In this document: piece after piece, positions 28,001-39,137 of the stretch
Layout: every line of letters begins with the position of its first letter
Numbering within the stretch: the stretch's first letter is position 1
Source: Rhodocyclaceae bacterium
GTDB taxonomy: Bacteria > Pseudomonadota > Gammaproteobacteria > Burkholderiales > Rhodocyclaceae
DNA length: 56,385 nt
Assembly: GCA_013388985.1 (NCBI GenBank)
Contig: JACAEF010000035.1
Coordinates: 1 to 56,385 of the forward strand
Direction: 5' to 3'
Notes under the pieces: model-generated
Seen by the model: the letters and a program-made list of their open reading frames with translations, nothing else
Told to the model about the DNA's origin: nothing
Databases searched by the model: none
Translations under genes and position numbers: made by a program

Positions 28001-28888
28001 CGGAAACGGCGAGATCGCGGTCGGATGGTTGTGCGTCTCGACCTTGGCGAGGATGTGGGTCTCGTCCTCGACATAAGCGTAAGAGCCGTCGGCCTGAGGG
28101 TGGAAGCGCCGGATCTTCGCGCCCTCGACCACCGCGGCGTTGTCGGCATAGGCGACGATCGTGCCCTCGGGGTGGGCCTTGTGCGTCTCGCGGATCATGC
28201 CGAACAATGAGAGTGGTTGCCGCTCCCCATCGACTTCCCACGAGGCGTTGAAGATCTTGTGGCGGCAATGCTCGGAATTGGCCTGCGCGAACATCATCAG
28301 TTCGACGTCGGTCGGATTGCGGCCGAGCTTCGTGAAATTGTCGATCAGATAGTCGATCTCGTCGTCGGAGAGCGCCAGCCCAAGCTCGCCGTTGGCCGCC
28401 ACCAGTGCAGCCCGGCCGCCGGCGAGGATGTCGACCGTCGTCAGCGGCTGCGGCGCGACATGGTGGAAGAGCCGTTCGGCGGCCTCGATGCTCTCCAGCA
28501 CCGACTCGGTCATCCGGTCATGCAGGCGCGTAAGGTGCCGTTCCGCCAGCGCCGACTTTGGCAGCGTGTAGGCGATGCCGCGCTCGATGCGCTGCACCGC
28601 AGTGAAGCCGCAGTTCCTGGCGATGTCGGTGGCCTTCGACGACCACGGCGAGATCGTGCCGAGCCGCGGTGTGACCAGCAACAGCGTTCCTTGCGGTTCC
28701 GGCGGCAGCGTCGCGGGAATGCCGAGCAGCTCCTTCAGGCGTTCCTGCTGAGCGGTATCCAGTGTTCCGTCGTGCTCGACGAAATACCAGTGCTCGGCGG
28801 TGAGCGGCATGTCGAGCTCCTTCTGCAGGCGGGCGAGATGGGAGGGAGAAAAAGCGGCGGCGCCGCGCAGCGCGAGGATTCGTGACAT
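25007..28888 (-). CDS. purL: Phosphoribosylformylglycinamidine synthase (single chain)
   Basis: The 1293-residue enzyme carries out the fourth step of purine synthesis, FGAR to FGAM, with glutamine. The order is an N-terminal PurS-like part, two AIRS-type ATP-binding halves (including [14 protein letters not shown] and [19 protein letters not shown]), and a C-terminal glutaminase. The glutaminase has the nucleophile Cys in GVCNGCQMM and the His/Glu region in MPHPERIF. Length matches the large proteobacterial form. A dispersed-motif copy sits near residue 115. It is divergent from the PEBP gene. Confidence 0.97.
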   Translation of the reverse strand: MSRILALRGAAAFSPSHLARLQKELDMPLTAEHWYFVEHDGTLDTAQQERLKELLGIPATLPPEPQGTLLLVTPRLGTISPWSSKATDIARNCGFTAVQRIERGIAYTLPKSALAERHLTRLHDRMTESVLESIEAAERLFHHVAPQPLTTVDILAGGRAALVAANGELGLALSDDEIDYLIDNFTKLGRNPTDVELMMFAQANSEHCRHKIFNASWEVDGERQPLSLFGMIRETHKAHPEGTIVAYADNAAVVEGAKIRRFHPQADGSYAYVEDETHILAKVETHNHPTAISPFPGAATGSGGEIRDEGATGRGSKPKAGLCGFSVSDLKIPGYVQPWESDYGKPERIASALEIMIEGPLGAAAFNNEFGRPNLAGYFRTFEQRFAGEVRGYHKPIMIAGGVGNISARHCFKEKFPAGTLLIQLGGPGMLIGLGGGAASSMATGTNTADLDFASVQRGNPEMQRRAQEVIDRCWQMGEANPILAIHDVGAGGLSNAMPELANDAGRGAWFDLRKVPSEEPGMSPREIWCNEAQERYVLAVAPERLAEFAAICERERCPFAVIGEATKARQLVVEDPHFGNRPVDMPMDVLLGRPPRMHRQAMRKAVSMPPLDLDAIDLAQAALRVLRLPAVASKSFLITIGDRTVGGLTCRDQFVGPWQVPVADVAVTAMGFDTTLGECFAMGERTPVALLSAPASGRMAIGEALTNLAAAQVSDLGQVKLSANWMAAAGHGHEDAALFDTVKAVGLEFCPALGVSIPVGKDSLSMRTKWNEGGEEKAVVAPLSLIVTAFAPVSDVRATLTPQLQSDEGGETELILIDLGEGKNRLGGSALAQVHGVSGDVPPDADAGLLKAFFNAIQALRPKLLAYHDRSDGGLFACVCEMSFASHLGVSLNLDALCYDPLMNDVDGIERAPQLISGRMRDRLIAALFNEELGAVLQIRRSDRAAVMQTLRDHGLGTCSHIIGTLNDADEIRVWRNAKPVLAMPRVELQRAWSEVSYQIARLRDDPDCAQEEFDALLDAEDPGLCMQLTFEPAAPFIATGARPKMAILREQGVNGEVEMAAAFDRAGFACVDVHMSDLMAGRVKLADFKGLAACGGFSYGDVLGAGQGWAKSILFHPELKDAFAAFFDRSDTFALGVCNGCQMMAHLAPIIPGAEAWPTFQQNRSERFEARFSQVEITPSPSIFFAGMAGSKLPVVVSHGEGRAVFAGAARPPVALRYIDHRGNIATTYPLNPNGSPEGITAVTTPDGRFTIMMPHPERIFRTVQMSWHPAGLGEDSPWMTMFRNARKWVG
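28535..28559 (-). repeat. Dispersed 25-bp motif inside purL
   Basis: On the minus strand: AAAG + TCGGCGCTGG + CGGAA + CGGCAC. It reads in the sense direction as [10 protein letters not shown], a frame different from the copies in relA and clpB. Confidence 0.8.
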
Positions 28889-28947
28889 GGCTCGAGAAAA
28901 GGAGAAAAGGTGGGCGAGGCTTGCCTGGCTCGTAGCAGCTTGGAATT

Positions 28948-28953
28948 ATACTG
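28948..28953 (+). promoter_or_regulatory. -10 box upstream of the PEBP gene
   Basis: TATACT lies in the 96-bp gap between divergent purL and the PEBP gene, about 32 bases before the ATG at 28985, with GGGAG as a ribosome site. The -35 position is less clear. Confidence 0.35.
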
Positions 28954-28984
28954 GGCGACATCTGCACTTCCCGGGAGAACTGCG

Positions 28985-29455
28985 ATGAGCCTGATCCTCA
29001 CTTCCCTCGCCTTCGCGCACATGGCCGCCATTCCGGTGCAATACACCTGCCAGGGGGCCGACGTCTCGCCGCCTCTGTCCTGGTCGGGCGTGCCGGCGGG
29101 CACGAAGAGCCTGGCGCTGATCGTCGATGACCCCGACGCGCCCGATCCCGCCGCGCCGAAGATGACCTGGGTGCACTGGGTGCTCTACAACATCCCGCCC
29201 ACGGTGACGGGGTTGCCCGAAGCGGTCAAGAACCTGCCCGCCGGCACGCTCGAAGGACTGAACGACTGGCAGCGCACCGGCTACGGCGGCCCCTGCCCGC
29301 CGATCGGCCGCCACCGCTATTTCCACAAGCTCTATGCGCTCGACACCGTGCTGCCCGACCTGAAGCATCCGACCAAGGCGCAACTGGAAAAGGCGATGGC
29401 CGGACACATCCTCGGCGAGGCGCAACTGATCGGCACCTACCAGAAACATCCCTGA
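28985..29455 (+). CDS. YbhB/YbcL family PEBP-like protein
   Basis: The 156-residue protein has the phosphatidylethanolamine-binding protein fold: YTCQGADVSPPLSW, the ligand-site DDPDAPD, WVHWVLYNIPP, and GRHRYFHKLYALD. Bacterial members resemble Raf-kinase inhibitor protein, but their role is poorly known. I chose the ATG at 28985, with GGGAG before it. No signal peptide is evident, although the early residues are mildly hydrophobic. It is followed 11 bases later by the dehydrogenase. Confidence 0.9.
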   Translation: MSLILTSLAFAHMAAIPVQYTCQGADVSPPLSWSGVPAGTKSLALIVDDPDAPDPAAPKMTWVHWVLYNIPPTVTGLPEAVKNLPAGTLEGLNDWQRTGYGGPCPPIGRHRYFHKLYALDTVLPDLKHPTKAQLEKAMAGHILGEAQLIGTYQKHP

Positions 29456-29466
29456 GGAGCGCGCGA

Positions 29467-30354
29467 ATGAACATCGGTTTCATCGGTCTCGGCCTCATGG
29501 GCCGCCCGCTGGCGCTGCATCTCGCCCGTGCGGGCCATGCGCTGCATCTGTGGGCACGCCGGCCGGCAACGCTGGAGCCTTTCAGGGAAGTCGGCGCCCG
29601 GGCGCATGTGTCGGCCGCCGAGGTGGCGCGCCATGCCGACATCGTCTTCACGATGGTCGCCGATGCGCCCGACGTGCGTGAGGTCGTGCTCGGTGAGAAC
29701 GGCATCGTCAATGGGGGGCGTCCCGGCCTGATCGTCGTCGACATGAGCACGATCAACCCCAATGTCGCGCGCGAGATCGGCGCCGCATTGGCGGCGAAGG
29801 ACATCGACTTTCTCGACGCGCCGGTCTCTGGCGGCGAGATCGGCGCGATCAACGCCAGCCTCACGATCATGGTCGGCGGCAAGCCGGAGACATTCGAGAA
29901 GGTCAAGCCGCTGTTCGAGAAGATGGGCAAGTCGATCACGCTGATCGGCGACATCGGCGCCGGGCAGGTGGCCAAGGCCTGCAACCAGATCCTCACCGGC
30001 GTCGGCGTGATGGCGGTGGCCGAAGCCTTCAACTTCGCGGCCAAGAATGGCGTCGATGTCGCCAAGGTGCGCGAGGCCCTCTTGGGCGGCTTCGCCTATT
30101 CGCGCATCCTCGAAAACCACGGCCAGCGCATGCTCGAACGCAACTTCAAGCCCGGCTTCAAGGCCTGGATGCACCAGAAAGACCTGCGCATCGTCATGGA
30201 AGAGGCACACCGCCTCGGCCTGATGCTGCCGACCGCGGCCGCGACGGCGCAGCTGTTCAACGCCATCGTCGGCAGCGGCATGGGGGAAGAGGACTCGATC
30301 GCGGCCTTGAAGCTGCTCGAAAAGCTGAGCACGCCCGACAAGGCCGGCATTTAA
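29467..30354 (+). CDS. GarR-like NAD(P)-dependent beta-hydroxyacid dehydrogenase
   Basis: The 295-residue enzyme has the Rossmann start FIGLGLMGRPLALHLARAG, the substrate-binding signature DAPVSGGEIGA, and the catalytic Lys in GQVAKACNQIL. It belongs to the 3-hydroxyisobutyrate/tartronate-semialdehyde reductase family. Glyoxylate-pathway partners (gcl, hyi) are not in the window, so the substrate is left open; 2-hydroxy-3-oxopropionate reductase is the nearest guess. Length is normal. Confidence 0.85.
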   Translation: MNIGFIGLGLMGRPLALHLARAGHALHLWARRPATLEPFREVGARAHVSAAEVARHADIVFTMVADAPDVREVVLGENGIVNGGRPGLIVVDMSTINPNVAREIGAALAAKDIDFLDAPVSGGEIGAINASLTIMVGGKPETFEKVKPLFEKMGKSITLIGDIGAGQVAKACNQILTGVGVMAVAEAFNFAAKNGVDVAKVREALLGGFAYSRILENHGQRMLERNFKPGFKAWMHQKDLRIVMEEAHRLGLMLPTAAATAQLFNAIVGSGMGEEDSIAALKLLEKLSTPDKAGI

Positions 30355-30411
30355 AATTCCCGCCCTGTCCGCATCTATTGCGGCGTCGAAATTCGTCCGA
30401 GGTTCTTCATC

Positions 30412-31284
30412 ATGTCTCAACACGCGATCGATGTCTCCGTCATCGATTTCGATGAAAAGGTTCTCGCTGCCTCCCGCCGCGTGCCGGTGATCGTCGATTT
30501 CTGGGCGCCATGGTGCCAGCCTTGCCGCATCCTCAAGCCCATCCTCGAAAAGCTCGCCGCCGAATACGGCAGAAAATTCATCCTCGCCAAGGTCAATTCC
30601 GACGAAAACCAGGAACTGGCGATGCGCTATGGCGTGCGCGGCATTCCGGCGGTCAAGGCGTTCGTCGGCGGCGAGCTGGTCGATGAATTCACCGGTGCCC
30701 TGCCGGAAGCGCAGATCCGGGAATTCATCGAGCGGCTGATCCCCTCCCCCGCCGAGCCCTTGCGCCGCGAAGCCCTGGCGCTTGCCGCAACGGGCGACAT
30801 CGCCGCCGCGCGCAGGAAAATGGCGCAGGCGATCGAGCTCGACCCGAAAAACGATAGCGCCTACCTCGATTACGTCCAGCTCAGCCTCGAACTCGGCACG
30901 CCGGAAGCACTCTCCGAGGCCGCCGAACTGCTGGAGGCGGTCGCCGACCGGGTGCGCGACCAGGATCGGGCCGCGGCGCTGAAGGCGCGCATCGAAATGG
31001 CGAAGGCGGCCAGCGGCGTCGATGTCGCCGCCCTGCAGGCCCGGCTGGAGCGCGATGCCAACGATCACGAAGCGCGCCTGCAGCTCGCCAATGCGCTGGC
31101 CTTGCGCCAGGACTATTCGGCCGCGCTGGAACATCTGCTCGAAATCGTGCGCCGCGATCGCAAGTGGAACGACGAAGCCGGCCGCAAGGGCATGCTCAAA
31201 CTATTCACGCTGCTGTCGGCACAGCCGCAATATGACGACCTGGTGCGCAAGTTTCGTATCGCGCTGGCCCGCACGCTGAACTGA
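30412..31284 (+). CDS. cnoX: Thioredoxin-fold co-chaperone, CnoX/YbbN-like
   Basis: The 290-residue protein has an N-terminal thioredoxin domain with active site WCQPC near residue 36 ([11 protein letters not shown]) and [10 protein letters not shown]-terminal TPR region from about residue 110 includes [17 protein letters not shown] and DNHEAR-type repeats. This is the YbbN/CnoX layout, which protects proteins from oxidative aggregation and passes them to chaperones. Two active-site cysteines are kept, so it may be redox-active, unlike E. coli CnoX. It is probably cytosolic. Confidence 0.85.
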   Translation: MSQHAIDVSVIDFDEKVLAASRRVPVIVDFWAPWCQPCRILKPILEKLAAEYGRKFILAKVNSDENQELAMRYGVRGIPAVKAFVGGELVDEFTGALPEAQIREFIERLIPSPAEPLRREALALAATGDIAAARRKMAQAIELDPKNDSAYLDYVQLSLELGTPEALSEAAELLEAVADRVRDQDRAAALKARIEMAKAASGVDVAALQARLERDANDHEARLQLANALALRQDYSAALEHLLEIVRRDRKWNDEAGRKGMLKLFTLLSAQPQYDDLVRKFRIALARTLN

Positions 31285-31312
31285 GCAATACACGCCCAGC
31301 CACGCTTTCGCC

Positions 31313-31765
31313 ATGAGAGCTGTCGTCCAGCGCGTCACTCAGGCTTCCGTCACCGTCGCCGGACGGGTCACCGGCAGCATCGGTCCTGGCCTCTTGGTGC
31401 TGGCCGGCTTCGAAAACGAAGATACGCAGGCCGATATCGACTGGATGGCGCGCAAGCTCGCCGCCTTGCGCATCTTTCCTGATGAGCGCGGCGTGATGAA
31501 CCGCGACATCGTCGAGGTCGGCGGCGAGATCCTCGCCGTATCGCAATTCACGCTCTATGCGGCCGTGAAGAAGGGTAACCGCCCCTCGTGGTGCCGTGCC
31601 GCCAGCGCCGACTTTTCCGCGCCGATGTTCCAGCGGTTCGTCATGGCCCTCGAAGCCGTGCTGGGGCGTCCGGTGCCCACCGGTGTGTTCGGCGCCGAGA
31701 TGCAGGTCAGTCTGGTCAACGACGGTCCGGTGACGCTGGCAATCGATTCGAAGTCGCCCGAATAG
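31313..31765 (+). CDS. dtd: D-aminoacyl-tRNA deacylase
   Basis: This enzyme removes D-amino acids wrongly attached to tRNA. The 150-residue protein has [15 protein letters not shown] at the start, the SQFTLYA strand, KKGNRPSW, and the cross-subunit Gly-cisPro motif in NDGPVTL near the end. The length is normal. A dispersed-motif copy encodes CRAASADF just after RPSW. The last 50 bases overlap the convergent small membrane-protein gene. Confidence 0.95.
   Translation: MRAVVQRVTQASVTVAGRVTGSIGPGLLVLAGFENEDTQADIDWMARKLAALRIFPDERGVMNRDIVEVGGEILAVSQFTLYAAVKKGNRPSWCRAASADFSAPMFQRFVMALEAVLGRPVPTGVFGAEMQVSLVNDGPVTLAIDSKSPE
31591..31615 (-). repeat. Dispersed 25-bp motif inside dtd
   Basis: On the minus strand: AAAG + TCGGCGCTGG + CGGCA + CGGCAC. 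Dtd is on the plus strand, so the motif is read in reverse as CRAASADF. Confidence 0.8.
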
Positions 31766-32045
31766 TCGTTTCTTCCACCACCACGGCTTCACCCTCGATG
31801 ACCTCGCCTTCGGCCGGCCGAGCAGCGTCTGCGGCTTGGTCGCGCAGGTGTTCGTCGATTTCACGTCGCAGCTTGCGCGTCTTCCACCAGAACCAGCTCC
31901 AGATGCCCAAACCCACGACCACCGCGACCGCCAGCACGACCACCGAGAACATGAAGCCTATGACCAGCAAGGCTGCACCGGCGATGGCGGTGAGCAGTTT
32001 CCCGAACACTCCGGTCGGATCGGCTTGCTGTCTGCGCATACGCAC
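31716..32045 (-). CDS. Small membrane protein of unknown function
   Basis: This 109-residue protein is not recognised as a named family. One long hydrophobic stretch (about residues 17-50, [20 protein letters not shown] onward) probably forms two close membrane spans. A basic segment with two Trp ([13 protein letters not shown]) and an acidic tail rich in Glu and Val follow. It overlaps dtd by 50 bases at the 3' end and starts 3 bases after the AEC transporter, so it is likely co-transcribed with that gene. Coding potential is moderate. Confidence 0.6.
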   Translation of the reverse strand: MRMRRQQADPTGVFGKLLTAIAGAALLVIGFMFSVVVLAVAVVVGLGIWSWFWWKTRKLRREIDEHLRDQAADAARPAEGEVIEGEAVVVEETTIRATSNRLPASPDRR

Positions 32046-32048
32046 CTC

Positions 32049-32948
32049 CTATTGCAGGGTCATGACCAGCGCCAGCGGCACGAACACCAGCGCGCCGAGA
32101 TTGCCGATCATGACGATCGAAGCGACTTTCGCGGGCTCCTGACGATAACGTTCGGCGAAGACGAAATTGAGCACGGCCGGCGGCAGCGCGCCGAATACCA
32201 TCAGCATCGCCGCATCGCGTCCTTCGAGCCCGAACAGCGGCGTCGCTGCCCAGGCGATCAGCATGCCGCTCGCCGGGCAGACCACCGCGCCGATCAGGCC
32301 GAGGCGCACATCGCTCCAGGTCGAAGTCGCCAGGCGCACGCCGAGCGAGAACAGCAGCAGCGGAATCGCCACGTCACCGAGCAGCTTGATCGCCGTGTAG
32401 AGCGGCAGCCACAATTCGAGACCGGCAAAGTTGATCGCCAGGGCGACCAGCGCGGCGAAGATCACCGGCACGCGCCAGAGATTCGTCAGCCGCGCCTTGT
32501 GGTCGAGCATCCAGGTGCCGAGCGTGTAGTGCAGCGTGTTCTCGACGAAGAACAGCACCACGGCGGCCGGCAGGGCTGACTCGCCGAAGGCGAGCACGGC
32601 GAGCGGCAGGCCCATGTTGCCCGAGTTGGTGAACATCATCGGCGGCACGAAGGTATTGGCCTGTTCTTTCAGCAGGCGGGCAACGAGCCAGGCGATGGCA
32701 CCCGAACCCAGAATGACGAGCGTGGCGGCGAATGCGAGCCGGTCGTAGGCGGCGAGGTCGAAGCTCTTCGCCGTCATCGCGGCGAACACCAGCGCCGGGA
32801 CGAAGATCTCCATGTTGAGCTGGTTGGCGAAGGCCATGTCGATGCCGTGCCCATCGCCGCTCAATTTGCCGCGATAACGCGCATAGAGCCAGCCCGCCGC
32901 GACGATGGCGAAGATCGGAAAGATGATGGCGATGATGCGCAGCAGCAT
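32049..32948 (-). CDS. AEC family transporter (auxin efflux carrier-like permease)
   Basis: The 299-residue membrane protein has about ten hydrophobic segments in two halves, with MMFTNSGNMGLPLAVLAFG in the first half, a signature of the AEC/BART family. Family members export small organic anions such as malate; the substrate here is unknown. It begins about 55 bases after tRNA-Val on the same strand, separated by the tRNA terminator. Confidence 0.85.
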   Translation of the reverse strand: MLLRIIAIIFPIFAIVAAGWLYARYRGKLSGDGHGIDMAFANQLNMEIFVPALVFAAMTAKSFDLAAYDRLAFAATLVILGSGAIAWLVARLLKEQANTFVPPMMFTNSGNMGLPLAVLAFGESALPAAVVLFFVENTLHYTLGTWMLDHKARLTNLWRVPVIFAALVALAINFAGLELWLPLYTAIKLLGDVAIPLLLFSLGVRLATSTWSDVRLGLIGAVVCPASGMLIAWAATPLFGLEGRDAAMLMVFGALPPAVLNFVFAERYRQEPAKVASIVMIGNLGALVFVPLALVMTLQ

Positions 32949-32962
32949 GGGGCAGCGAGAAA

Positions 32963-32985
32963 AAAGCCCGCTGGTCGCGGGCTTT
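32963..32985 (-). terminator. Rho-independent terminator after tRNA-Val
   Basis: AAAGCCCGC and GCGGGCTTT form a nine-base-pair stem with a five-base loop. On the minus strand it is followed by a run of T residues. It lies just downstream of tRNA-Val and before the AEC transporter start. Confidence 0.85.
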
Positions 32986-33002
32986 CAGGGTAGCAGTAAA
33001 AC

Positions 33003-33078
33003 TGGTGGGTGCTGACGGGTTCGAACCGCCGACATTCGCCTTGTAAGGGCGACGCTCTACCAACTGAGCTAAGCACCC
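33003..33078 (-). tRNA. tRNA-Val (anticodon TAC)
   Basis: The minus strand reads GGGTGCTTAGCTCAGTTGG onward and closes with CCC-A-CCA encoded in the DNA. The anticodon stem CGCC/GGCG holds a loop with TAC, which reads Val codons. The T arm has GGTTCGAACC. All four arms pair. Confidence 0.96.
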
Positions 33079-33099
33079 GGAAGAGCGCCGCCGATTTTA

Positions 33100-35535
33100 T
33101 CAGTGCTTGATGATCCCCGCAGCGTCCGCTTCGCCCTCGGCAGGCGGCAGCGCGGTGGCGGGCGTCTCGATGGCCGGTTCGGGCAAGGGTTGCGGCAGGC
33201 GCTCCAGCGCGAGCTCGAACACCTTGTCGATCCAGCGTACCGGCACGATCTCGATACGGTTCTTGATCGTATCGGGAATCTCGGCGAGGTCCTTGACGTT
33301 CTCCTCGGGGATCAGCACCGTGCGGATGCCGCCGCGCACCGCGGCGAGCAGCTTCTCTTTGAGACCGCCGATCGGCAGCACTTCGCCGCGCAGCGTGATC
33401 TCGCCGGTCATCGCGACGTCGGCCCGCACCGGGATGCCGGTGAGCACCGAGACCATCGCCGTGCACATCGCGATGCCCGCCGAGGGGCCATCTTTCGGTG
33501 TCGCGCCTTCGGGCAGGTGGATGTGGATGTCGTTCTTCTGATAGAAATCCTCGGCAATGCCCAGCGACCGGGCGCGCTTGCGCACCACGGTCAGCGCGGC
33601 CTGCACCGATTCCTGCATCACTTCGCCGAGCTTGCCGGTCGTCACCGTCTTGCCCTTGCCGGGCACGGCGACCGCCTCGACGGTGAGCAGTTCGCCGCCC
33701 ACCTCGGTCCAGGCCAGGCCGGTGACCTGTCCGACCTGGTTTTCCTTTTCCGCGACGCCGAAGGTGTAACGGCGCACGCCGAGATATTTCTCGAGGTTCT
33801 TGCTATTGACGACCACCTTGTGCTTGCGCGGCTTGAGCACCAGCGACTTGACGACCTTGCGGCAGATCTTCGAGATTTCGCGTTCGAGGGCGCGCACGCC
33901 GGCTTCGCGCGTGTAGTAACGCACGATGTCGCGGATCGCGTCTTCGGTGACGGTCAGCTCTTCGCGTTTCAGGCCGTTGGTCTTCATCTGCTTGGGTAGC
34001 AGATAGCGCTCGGCGATGTTGATCTTCTCGTCCTCGGTGTAGCCGGACAGACGGATCACCTCCATGCGGTCCAGGAGCGGCGCCGGGATGTTGAGCGTAT
34101 TCGCGGTGGCGACGAACATCACGTCGGAGAGGTCGAAATCGACCTCGATGTAATGATCCTGGAAGGTGTGGTTCTGCTCGGGGTCGAGCACTTCCAAGAG
34201 CGCCGAAGACGGATCGCCGCGGAAATCCATGCCTAGCTTGTCGACCTCGTCGAGCAGAAAGAGCGGGTTCTTGACGCCGACCTTGGCCATGTTCTGCAGG
34301 ATCTTGCCGGGCATCGAGCCGATGTAGGTGCGCCGGTGGCCGCGGATCTCGGCTTCATCCCGCACGCCGCCCAGAGCCATCCGCACGAACTTGCGGTTGG
34401 TGGCCTTGGCGATCGACTGGCCGAGCGAGGTCTTGCCCACGCCAGGGGGGCCGACGAGGCAGAGGATCGGCGCCTTCAGCTTGTCGACGCGCTGCTGCAC
34501 GGCGAGATATTCGACGATGCGTTCCTTGACCTTCTCGAGCCCGTAATGATCCTTGTCGAGGATCTTCTGGGCGGCGGCAAGGTCTTTCGAGACGCGCGAC
34601 TTCTTCTTCCACGGCAGGCTGATCAGCGCATCGAGATAGTTGCGCACCACGGTGGCTTCCGCGGACATCGGCGACATCAGCTTGAGCTTCTTGAGTTCGG
34701 ACTGCGCCTTGGCCAGCGCTTCCTTGCTCATGCCGGCCGCCTTGATCTTCTTTTCCAGCTCTTCGAGATCGGCGCCTTCTTCGCCTTCGCCGAGCTCCTT
34801 CTGGATCGCCTTGACCTGCTCGTTCAGGTAGTACTCGCGCTGGCTCTTTTCCATCTGGCGCTTGACGCGGCCGCGGATGCGCTTTTCGACCTGCAGGATG
34901 TCGAGTTCGGTTTCGAGCTGGCCGAGCAGCTTGTCGAGCCGTTCGTCGATGTTGAACAGCTCGAGGATCTCCTGCTTGAGCTCGAGCTTCATCGGCAGAT
35001 GGGCGGCGATGGTGTCGGCGAGCCGGCCGGCTTCATCGATGCCCGAAAGCGAGGTGAGGATTTCCGGCGGAATCTTTTTGTTCAGCTTCACATACTGGTC
35101 GAATTGTGCCAGGATGGTGCGCCGCATCGCCTCGATCTCATGGTTGCTGCGCTCCGGGATCGCGACCGGCTCGACTTCCGCGATGAACAGTCCGTTGCGG
35201 TCCTCGACGCGATGGATGCGCGCGCGCTGGGTGCCTTCGACCAGCACCTTGACGGTGCCGTCGGGCAGCTTGAGCATTTGCAGGATGTTCGAGATGCAGC
35301 CGACGCCATACAGATCGCTGGGATCGGGTTCGTCCTTGGCAGCCGATTTCTGGGCCACGAGCAGGATGCTCTTGCCGGTCTCCATCGCCACTTCGAGCGC
35401 CTTGATCGACTTCGGGCGGCCGACGAAGAGCGGGATGACCATGTGGGGAAAGACCACCACGTCGCGCAGCGGCAGGAGCGGCAGGATGTTGGCGGTCAGG
35501 GTGCTTTGCTGGGTAAGTTCGAGATCGTCTGACAT
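33100..35535 (-). CDS. lon: ATP-dependent protease Lon
   Basis: Lon degrades misfolded and regulatory proteins in the cytosol. The 811-residue protein has the N-terminal LON substrate domain ([16 protein letters not shown]), a coiled-coil middle, the AAA+ Walker [12 protein letters not shown], Walker B in LFLLDEVDK, and the Ser-Lys protease site (Ser in [10 protein letters not shown], with [10 protein letters not shown]). Length is typical. A heat-shock-type promoter lies about 40-65 bases upstream. It ends just before tRNA-Val and follows clpX, the usual clpP-clpX-lon order. Confidence 0.98.
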   Translation of the reverse strand: MSDDLELTQQSTLTANILPLLPLRDVVVFPHMVIPLFVGRPKSIKALEVAMETGKSILLVAQKSAAKDEPDPSDLYGVGCISNILQMLKLPDGTVKVLVEGTQRARIHRVEDRNGLFIAEVEPVAIPERSNHEIEAMRRTILAQFDQYVKLNKKIPPEILTSLSGIDEAGRLADTIAAHLPMKLELKQEILELFNIDERLDKLLGQLETELDILQVEKRIRGRVKRQMEKSQREYYLNEQVKAIQKELGEGEEGADLEELEKKIKAAGMSKEALAKAQSELKKLKLMSPMSAEATVVRNYLDALISLPWKKKSRVSKDLAAAQKILDKDHYGLEKVKERIVEYLAVQQRVDKLKAPILCLVGPPGVGKTSLGQSIAKATNRKFVRMALGGVRDEAEIRGHRRTYIGSMPGKILQNMAKVGVKNPLFLLDEVDKLGMDFRGDPSSALLEVLDPEQNHTFQDHYIEVDFDLSDVMFVATANTLNIPAPLLDRMEVIRLSGYTEDEKINIAERYLLPKQMKTNGLKREELTVTEDAIRDIVRYYTREAGVRALEREISKICRKVVKSLVLKPRKHKVVVNSKNLEKYLGVRRYTFGVAEKENQVGQVTGLAWTEVGGELLTVEAVAVPGKGKTVTTGKLGEVMQESVQAALTVVRKRARSLGIAEDFYQKNDIHIHLPEGATPKDGPSAGIAMCTAMVSVLTGIPVRADVAMTGEITLRGEVLPIGGLKEKLLAAVRGGIRTVLIPEENVKDLAEIPDTIKNRIEIVPVRWIDKVFELALERLPQPLPEPAIETPATALPPAEGEADAAGIIKH

Positions 35536-35572
35536 GGACGCATCCTCTCAGTGTGAATTTGCGTGTTCTCCC

Positions 35573-35600
35573 ACATGGGGACATGGGGAGGAGATTCAAG
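35573..35600 (-). promoter_or_regulatory. Sigma-32 heat-shock promoter of lon
   Basis: On the minus strand CTTGAA (35600-35595) is followed after 14 bases by CCCCATGT (35580-35573), close to the sigma-32 consensus. A second CCCCATGT (35588-35581) directly precedes it at shorter spacing. The predicted transcript starts about 30 bases before the lon ATG. Confidence 0.8.
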
Positions 35601-35628
35601 CCGCCATCCGGCAGCGACGGACGGCGGC
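35600..35628 (-). terminator. GC-rich hairpin between clpX and lon
   Basis: GCCGCCGTCCG pairs with CGGATGGCGGC (one mismatch) around a seven-base loop, about 25 bases after the clpX stop. No T-run follows, so termination is uncertain; the lon -35 box begins at its far edge. Confidence 0.4.
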
Positions 35629-35650
35629 AGGATAGCGCAAACCGGCCGGA

Positions 35651-36925
<1,275 letters not shown>

Positions 36926-36952
36926 CGTCAGATTCTCCGCTGGGGTATGGCG

Positions 36953-37597
36953 TCAGGCCGCATCGCTGCGCTGGGTGAGCAGCTTGTCTACGATGCCGTA
37001 TTCGACCGCGGCCTCGGCCGAGAGGAAGGTGTCGCGGTCGGTGTCGCGTTCGATGCGTTCGAGCGGCTGGCCGGTGTGCTTGGCGAGCATCTCGTTCAGG
37101 CGCTGCTTGATGTGAAGGATTTCCTTGGCATGGATTTCGATGTCCGATGCCTGCCCCTGGAAGCCGCCCATCGGCTGGTGGATCATCACGCGCGAATTGG
37201 GCAGGCAATAGCGCTTGCCCGGTGCGCCGGCCGCGAGCAGGAAGGCGCCCATCGACGCCGCCTGGCCGATGCACAGCGTCGAGACGTCCGGCTTGATGAA
37301 CTGCATCGTGTCGTAGATCGCCAGCCCCGCCGAGACCGAACCGCCGGGCGAGTTGATGTAGAGGAACACGTCCTTGTCCGGGTTCTCCGATTCGAGGAAC
37401 AGGAGCTGGGCGACGACCAGGTTGGCCGTCACGTCGTTGACCGGTCCGACGAGGAAGATCACCCGCTCCTTGAGCAGGCGTGAGTAGATATCGTAGGCGC
37501 GCTCGCCGCGGCCGCTGGTCTCGATGACCATCGGCACCAGACCGAGCGCCTGGATGTCGTCCTGACGTTGCGATTGGGTGTCCATGCGCGCCATCAT
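36953..37597 (-). CDS. clpP: ATP-dependent Clp protease proteolytic subunit
   Basis: This serine protease forms the ClpXP barrel. The 214-residue protein has the catalytic Ser in [15 protein letters not shown], His in [14 protein letters not shown], and Asp later ([15 protein letters not shown]). The ATG at 37597 overlaps the tig stop by 4 bases; in-frame ATGs at 37594 and 37585 are also possible. The propeptide is short, as in proteobacteria. Confidence 0.98.
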   Translation of the reverse strand: MMARMDTQSQRQDDIQALGLVPMVIETSGRGERAYDIYSRLLKERVIFLVGPVNDVTANLVVAQLLFLESENPDKDVFLYINSPGGSVSAGLAIYDTMQFIKPDVSTLCIGQAASMGAFLLAAGAPGKRYCLPNSRVMIHQPMGGFQGQASDIEIHAKEILHIKQRLNEMLAKHTGQPLERIERDTDRDTFLSAEAAVEYGIVDKLLTQRSDAA

Positions 37598-38922
37598 GCC
37601 TGAGCGCCCATCAGTTCGTCAAAGGCGACCGGCTTGTCGACAACCTGGGCGTGGGCGAGCACCCAGTCGACGACGTTGTTCTCCATCGCCAGCGCCTCGG
37701 CCTGGGCGAGCTGCTCGGGCTTGCTGTAGTACCAGCGCACCACTTCCTGCGGCTCCTCGAAGGTGGCGGCGAACTCATCGACGACGGCGCGCACCTGCTC
37801 GGGCTTGACGTGCAGGTTCTGGCTTTTGACCAGCTCGGCGATGATCAGGCCGAGCTTGACGCGCCGCGCGGCCTGATCGAGAAACCAGCTTGCCTCGACC
37901 GGCATGTCCTTCATCTGCGGGTTGCGCGCCTTGAGGTCTTCCAGCGCGCGCTCGGCCATCTGCTGCGCCTCGGCCTGCACCAGCGACTGCGGCACGTCGA
38001 TCGGATTGGCTTCGAGCAGCACGTTCATCGCCTGCTCCTTGACGCGGCCGCGCAGGCGCTTGGCGACCTCGCGTTCGAGGTTGGTTTTCACTTCCTCGCG
38101 CAGTTTGGCGACGTCGCCGTCCTTGATGCCCAGCGCGCGGGCGAAATCGGCATCCACGTCCGGCAGCCGCGGTTCTTCGACCTTCTTGACGACGACGGTG
38201 AATTGCACCTGCTGGCCGGCGAGGTCCTTGGCGTGGTAATCGTCCGGGAACTTGACGTCGAAGGTCTTTTCCTCACCCGCCTTCATCCCTTCCAGCGCGG
38301 CCTCGAACTCCGGCAGCATCATGCCGCCGCCGACGAACACCGGGTAATCGGTGGCCTTGCCGCCTGGAAACTCCTCGCCGTTCTTGCGGCCGGTGAAATC
38401 GACGATCAGGCGGTCGCCCTTGGCCGACGGCCGGTCGACCGGAGCGTAGGTGGTGCGCTGCTTGCGCAGCACTTCGATGGTCTTGTCGACCTCGGCCTGC
38501 GTGACGGTCAGCACCGGTTTTTCGATCGTCTTGGCGGAGACGTCGGCGATCTGGAATTCGGGATAGACCTCGAAGATCGCGGTGAATTCGAGCTTGCCTT
38601 CCTCATTGCCCTGCCGGGGCTCGACGCGCGGCTGGCCGGCGATGCGCAGGTTCTGGCTCCTCACCAGCTCGTTGAAGGCCTTGTCGATGGCCGCGCCGAT
38701 CGCTTCGGAACGCGCCTCGCCGCCATACATCTTCTCCACCAGCTTCAGCGGCACCTTGCCCGGCCGGAAGCCGGCCATCTTGGCGGTCTTGGCGATACGC
38801 TTCAACTGCTGCTCGACTTCGCGTTCGATCTCGCCGAGCGGAACGCTCATGTCGAGGCGGCGCTCCAGCGGATTGACGGCCGGCGCAGCGGTTTGGGCAG
38901 AGGTGTCCTGGGTCGTTTCCAT
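37594..38922 (-). CDS. tig: Trigger factor
   Basis: This ribosome-bound chaperone has peptidyl-prolyl isomerase activity. The 442-residue protein has the ribosome-binding region [14 protein letters not shown], a central FKBP-like domain ([20 protein letters not shown]), and a helical C-terminal domain. A short extra tail ([16 protein letters not shown]) precedes the usual start, perhaps because the true start is a little downstream. AAGGA lies before the ATG. It is the first gene of the tig-clpP-clpX-lon group. Confidence 0.97.
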   Translation of the reverse strand: METTQDTSAQTAAPAVNPLERRLDMSVPLGEIEREVEQQLKRIAKTAKMAGFRPGKVPLKLVEKMYGGEARSEAIGAAIDKAFNELVRSQNLRIAGQPRVEPRQGNEEGKLEFTAIFEVYPEFQIADVSAKTIEKPVLTVTQAEVDKTIEVLRKQRTTYAPVDRPSAKGDRLIVDFTGRKNGEEFPGGKATDYPVFVGGGMMLPEFEAALEGMKAGEEKTFDVKFPDDYHAKDLAGQQVQFTVVVKKVEEPRLPDVDADFARALGIKDGDVAKLREEVKTNLEREVAKRLRGRVKEQAMNVLLEANPIDVPQSLVQAEAQQMAERALEDLKARNPQMKDMPVEASWFLDQAARRVKLGLIIAELVKSQNLHVKPEQVRAVVDEFAATFEEPQEVVRWYYSKPEQLAQAEALAMENNVVDWVLAHAQVVDKPVAFDELMGAQA

Positions 38923-39016
38923 GAAAAATCCTTGACGTGTTCAAAAATAATGGCGCAAAAGGATGGGCAGAAACATCTGGCAGACCGCCCGCGCAGCGAG
39001 TCAGGCAGGTGTTTCC

Positions 39017-39101
39017 TGGTGCGAAGGAAGGGACTCGAACCCTTATGCCTTGCGGCGCTGGAACCTAAATCCAGTGCGTCTACCAATTCCGCCACCCTCG
39101 C
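39017..39101 (-). tRNA. tRNA-Leu (anticodon TAG)
   Basis: The minus strand begins GCGAGGGTGGCGGAATTGG and ends GCACCA with the CCA encoded. The anticodon stem CTGGA/TCCAG holds a loop with TAG, which reads CTA-type Leu codons. A long variable arm typical of tRNA-Leu is present. It stands directly before tig, an order seen in related bacteria. Confidence 0.95.
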
Positions 39102-39123
39102 GCGGCCGAACATTCTATCCCAC

Positions 39124-39129
39124 TATACT
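39124..39129 (+). promoter_or_regulatory. -10 box just before hpnC
   Basis: TATACT ends 8 bases before the hpnC ATG, in the 36-bp gap beside divergent tRNA-Leu. As with moaA, the transcript would have almost no leader. No ribosome site is seen. Confidence 0.4.
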
Positions 39130-39137
39130 GCTCGCCC

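Noticed and set aside
25007-28888. Long plus-strand frames opposite purL
   Set aside because: PurL has all catalytic motifs over its full length; the opposite frames show only biased composition.
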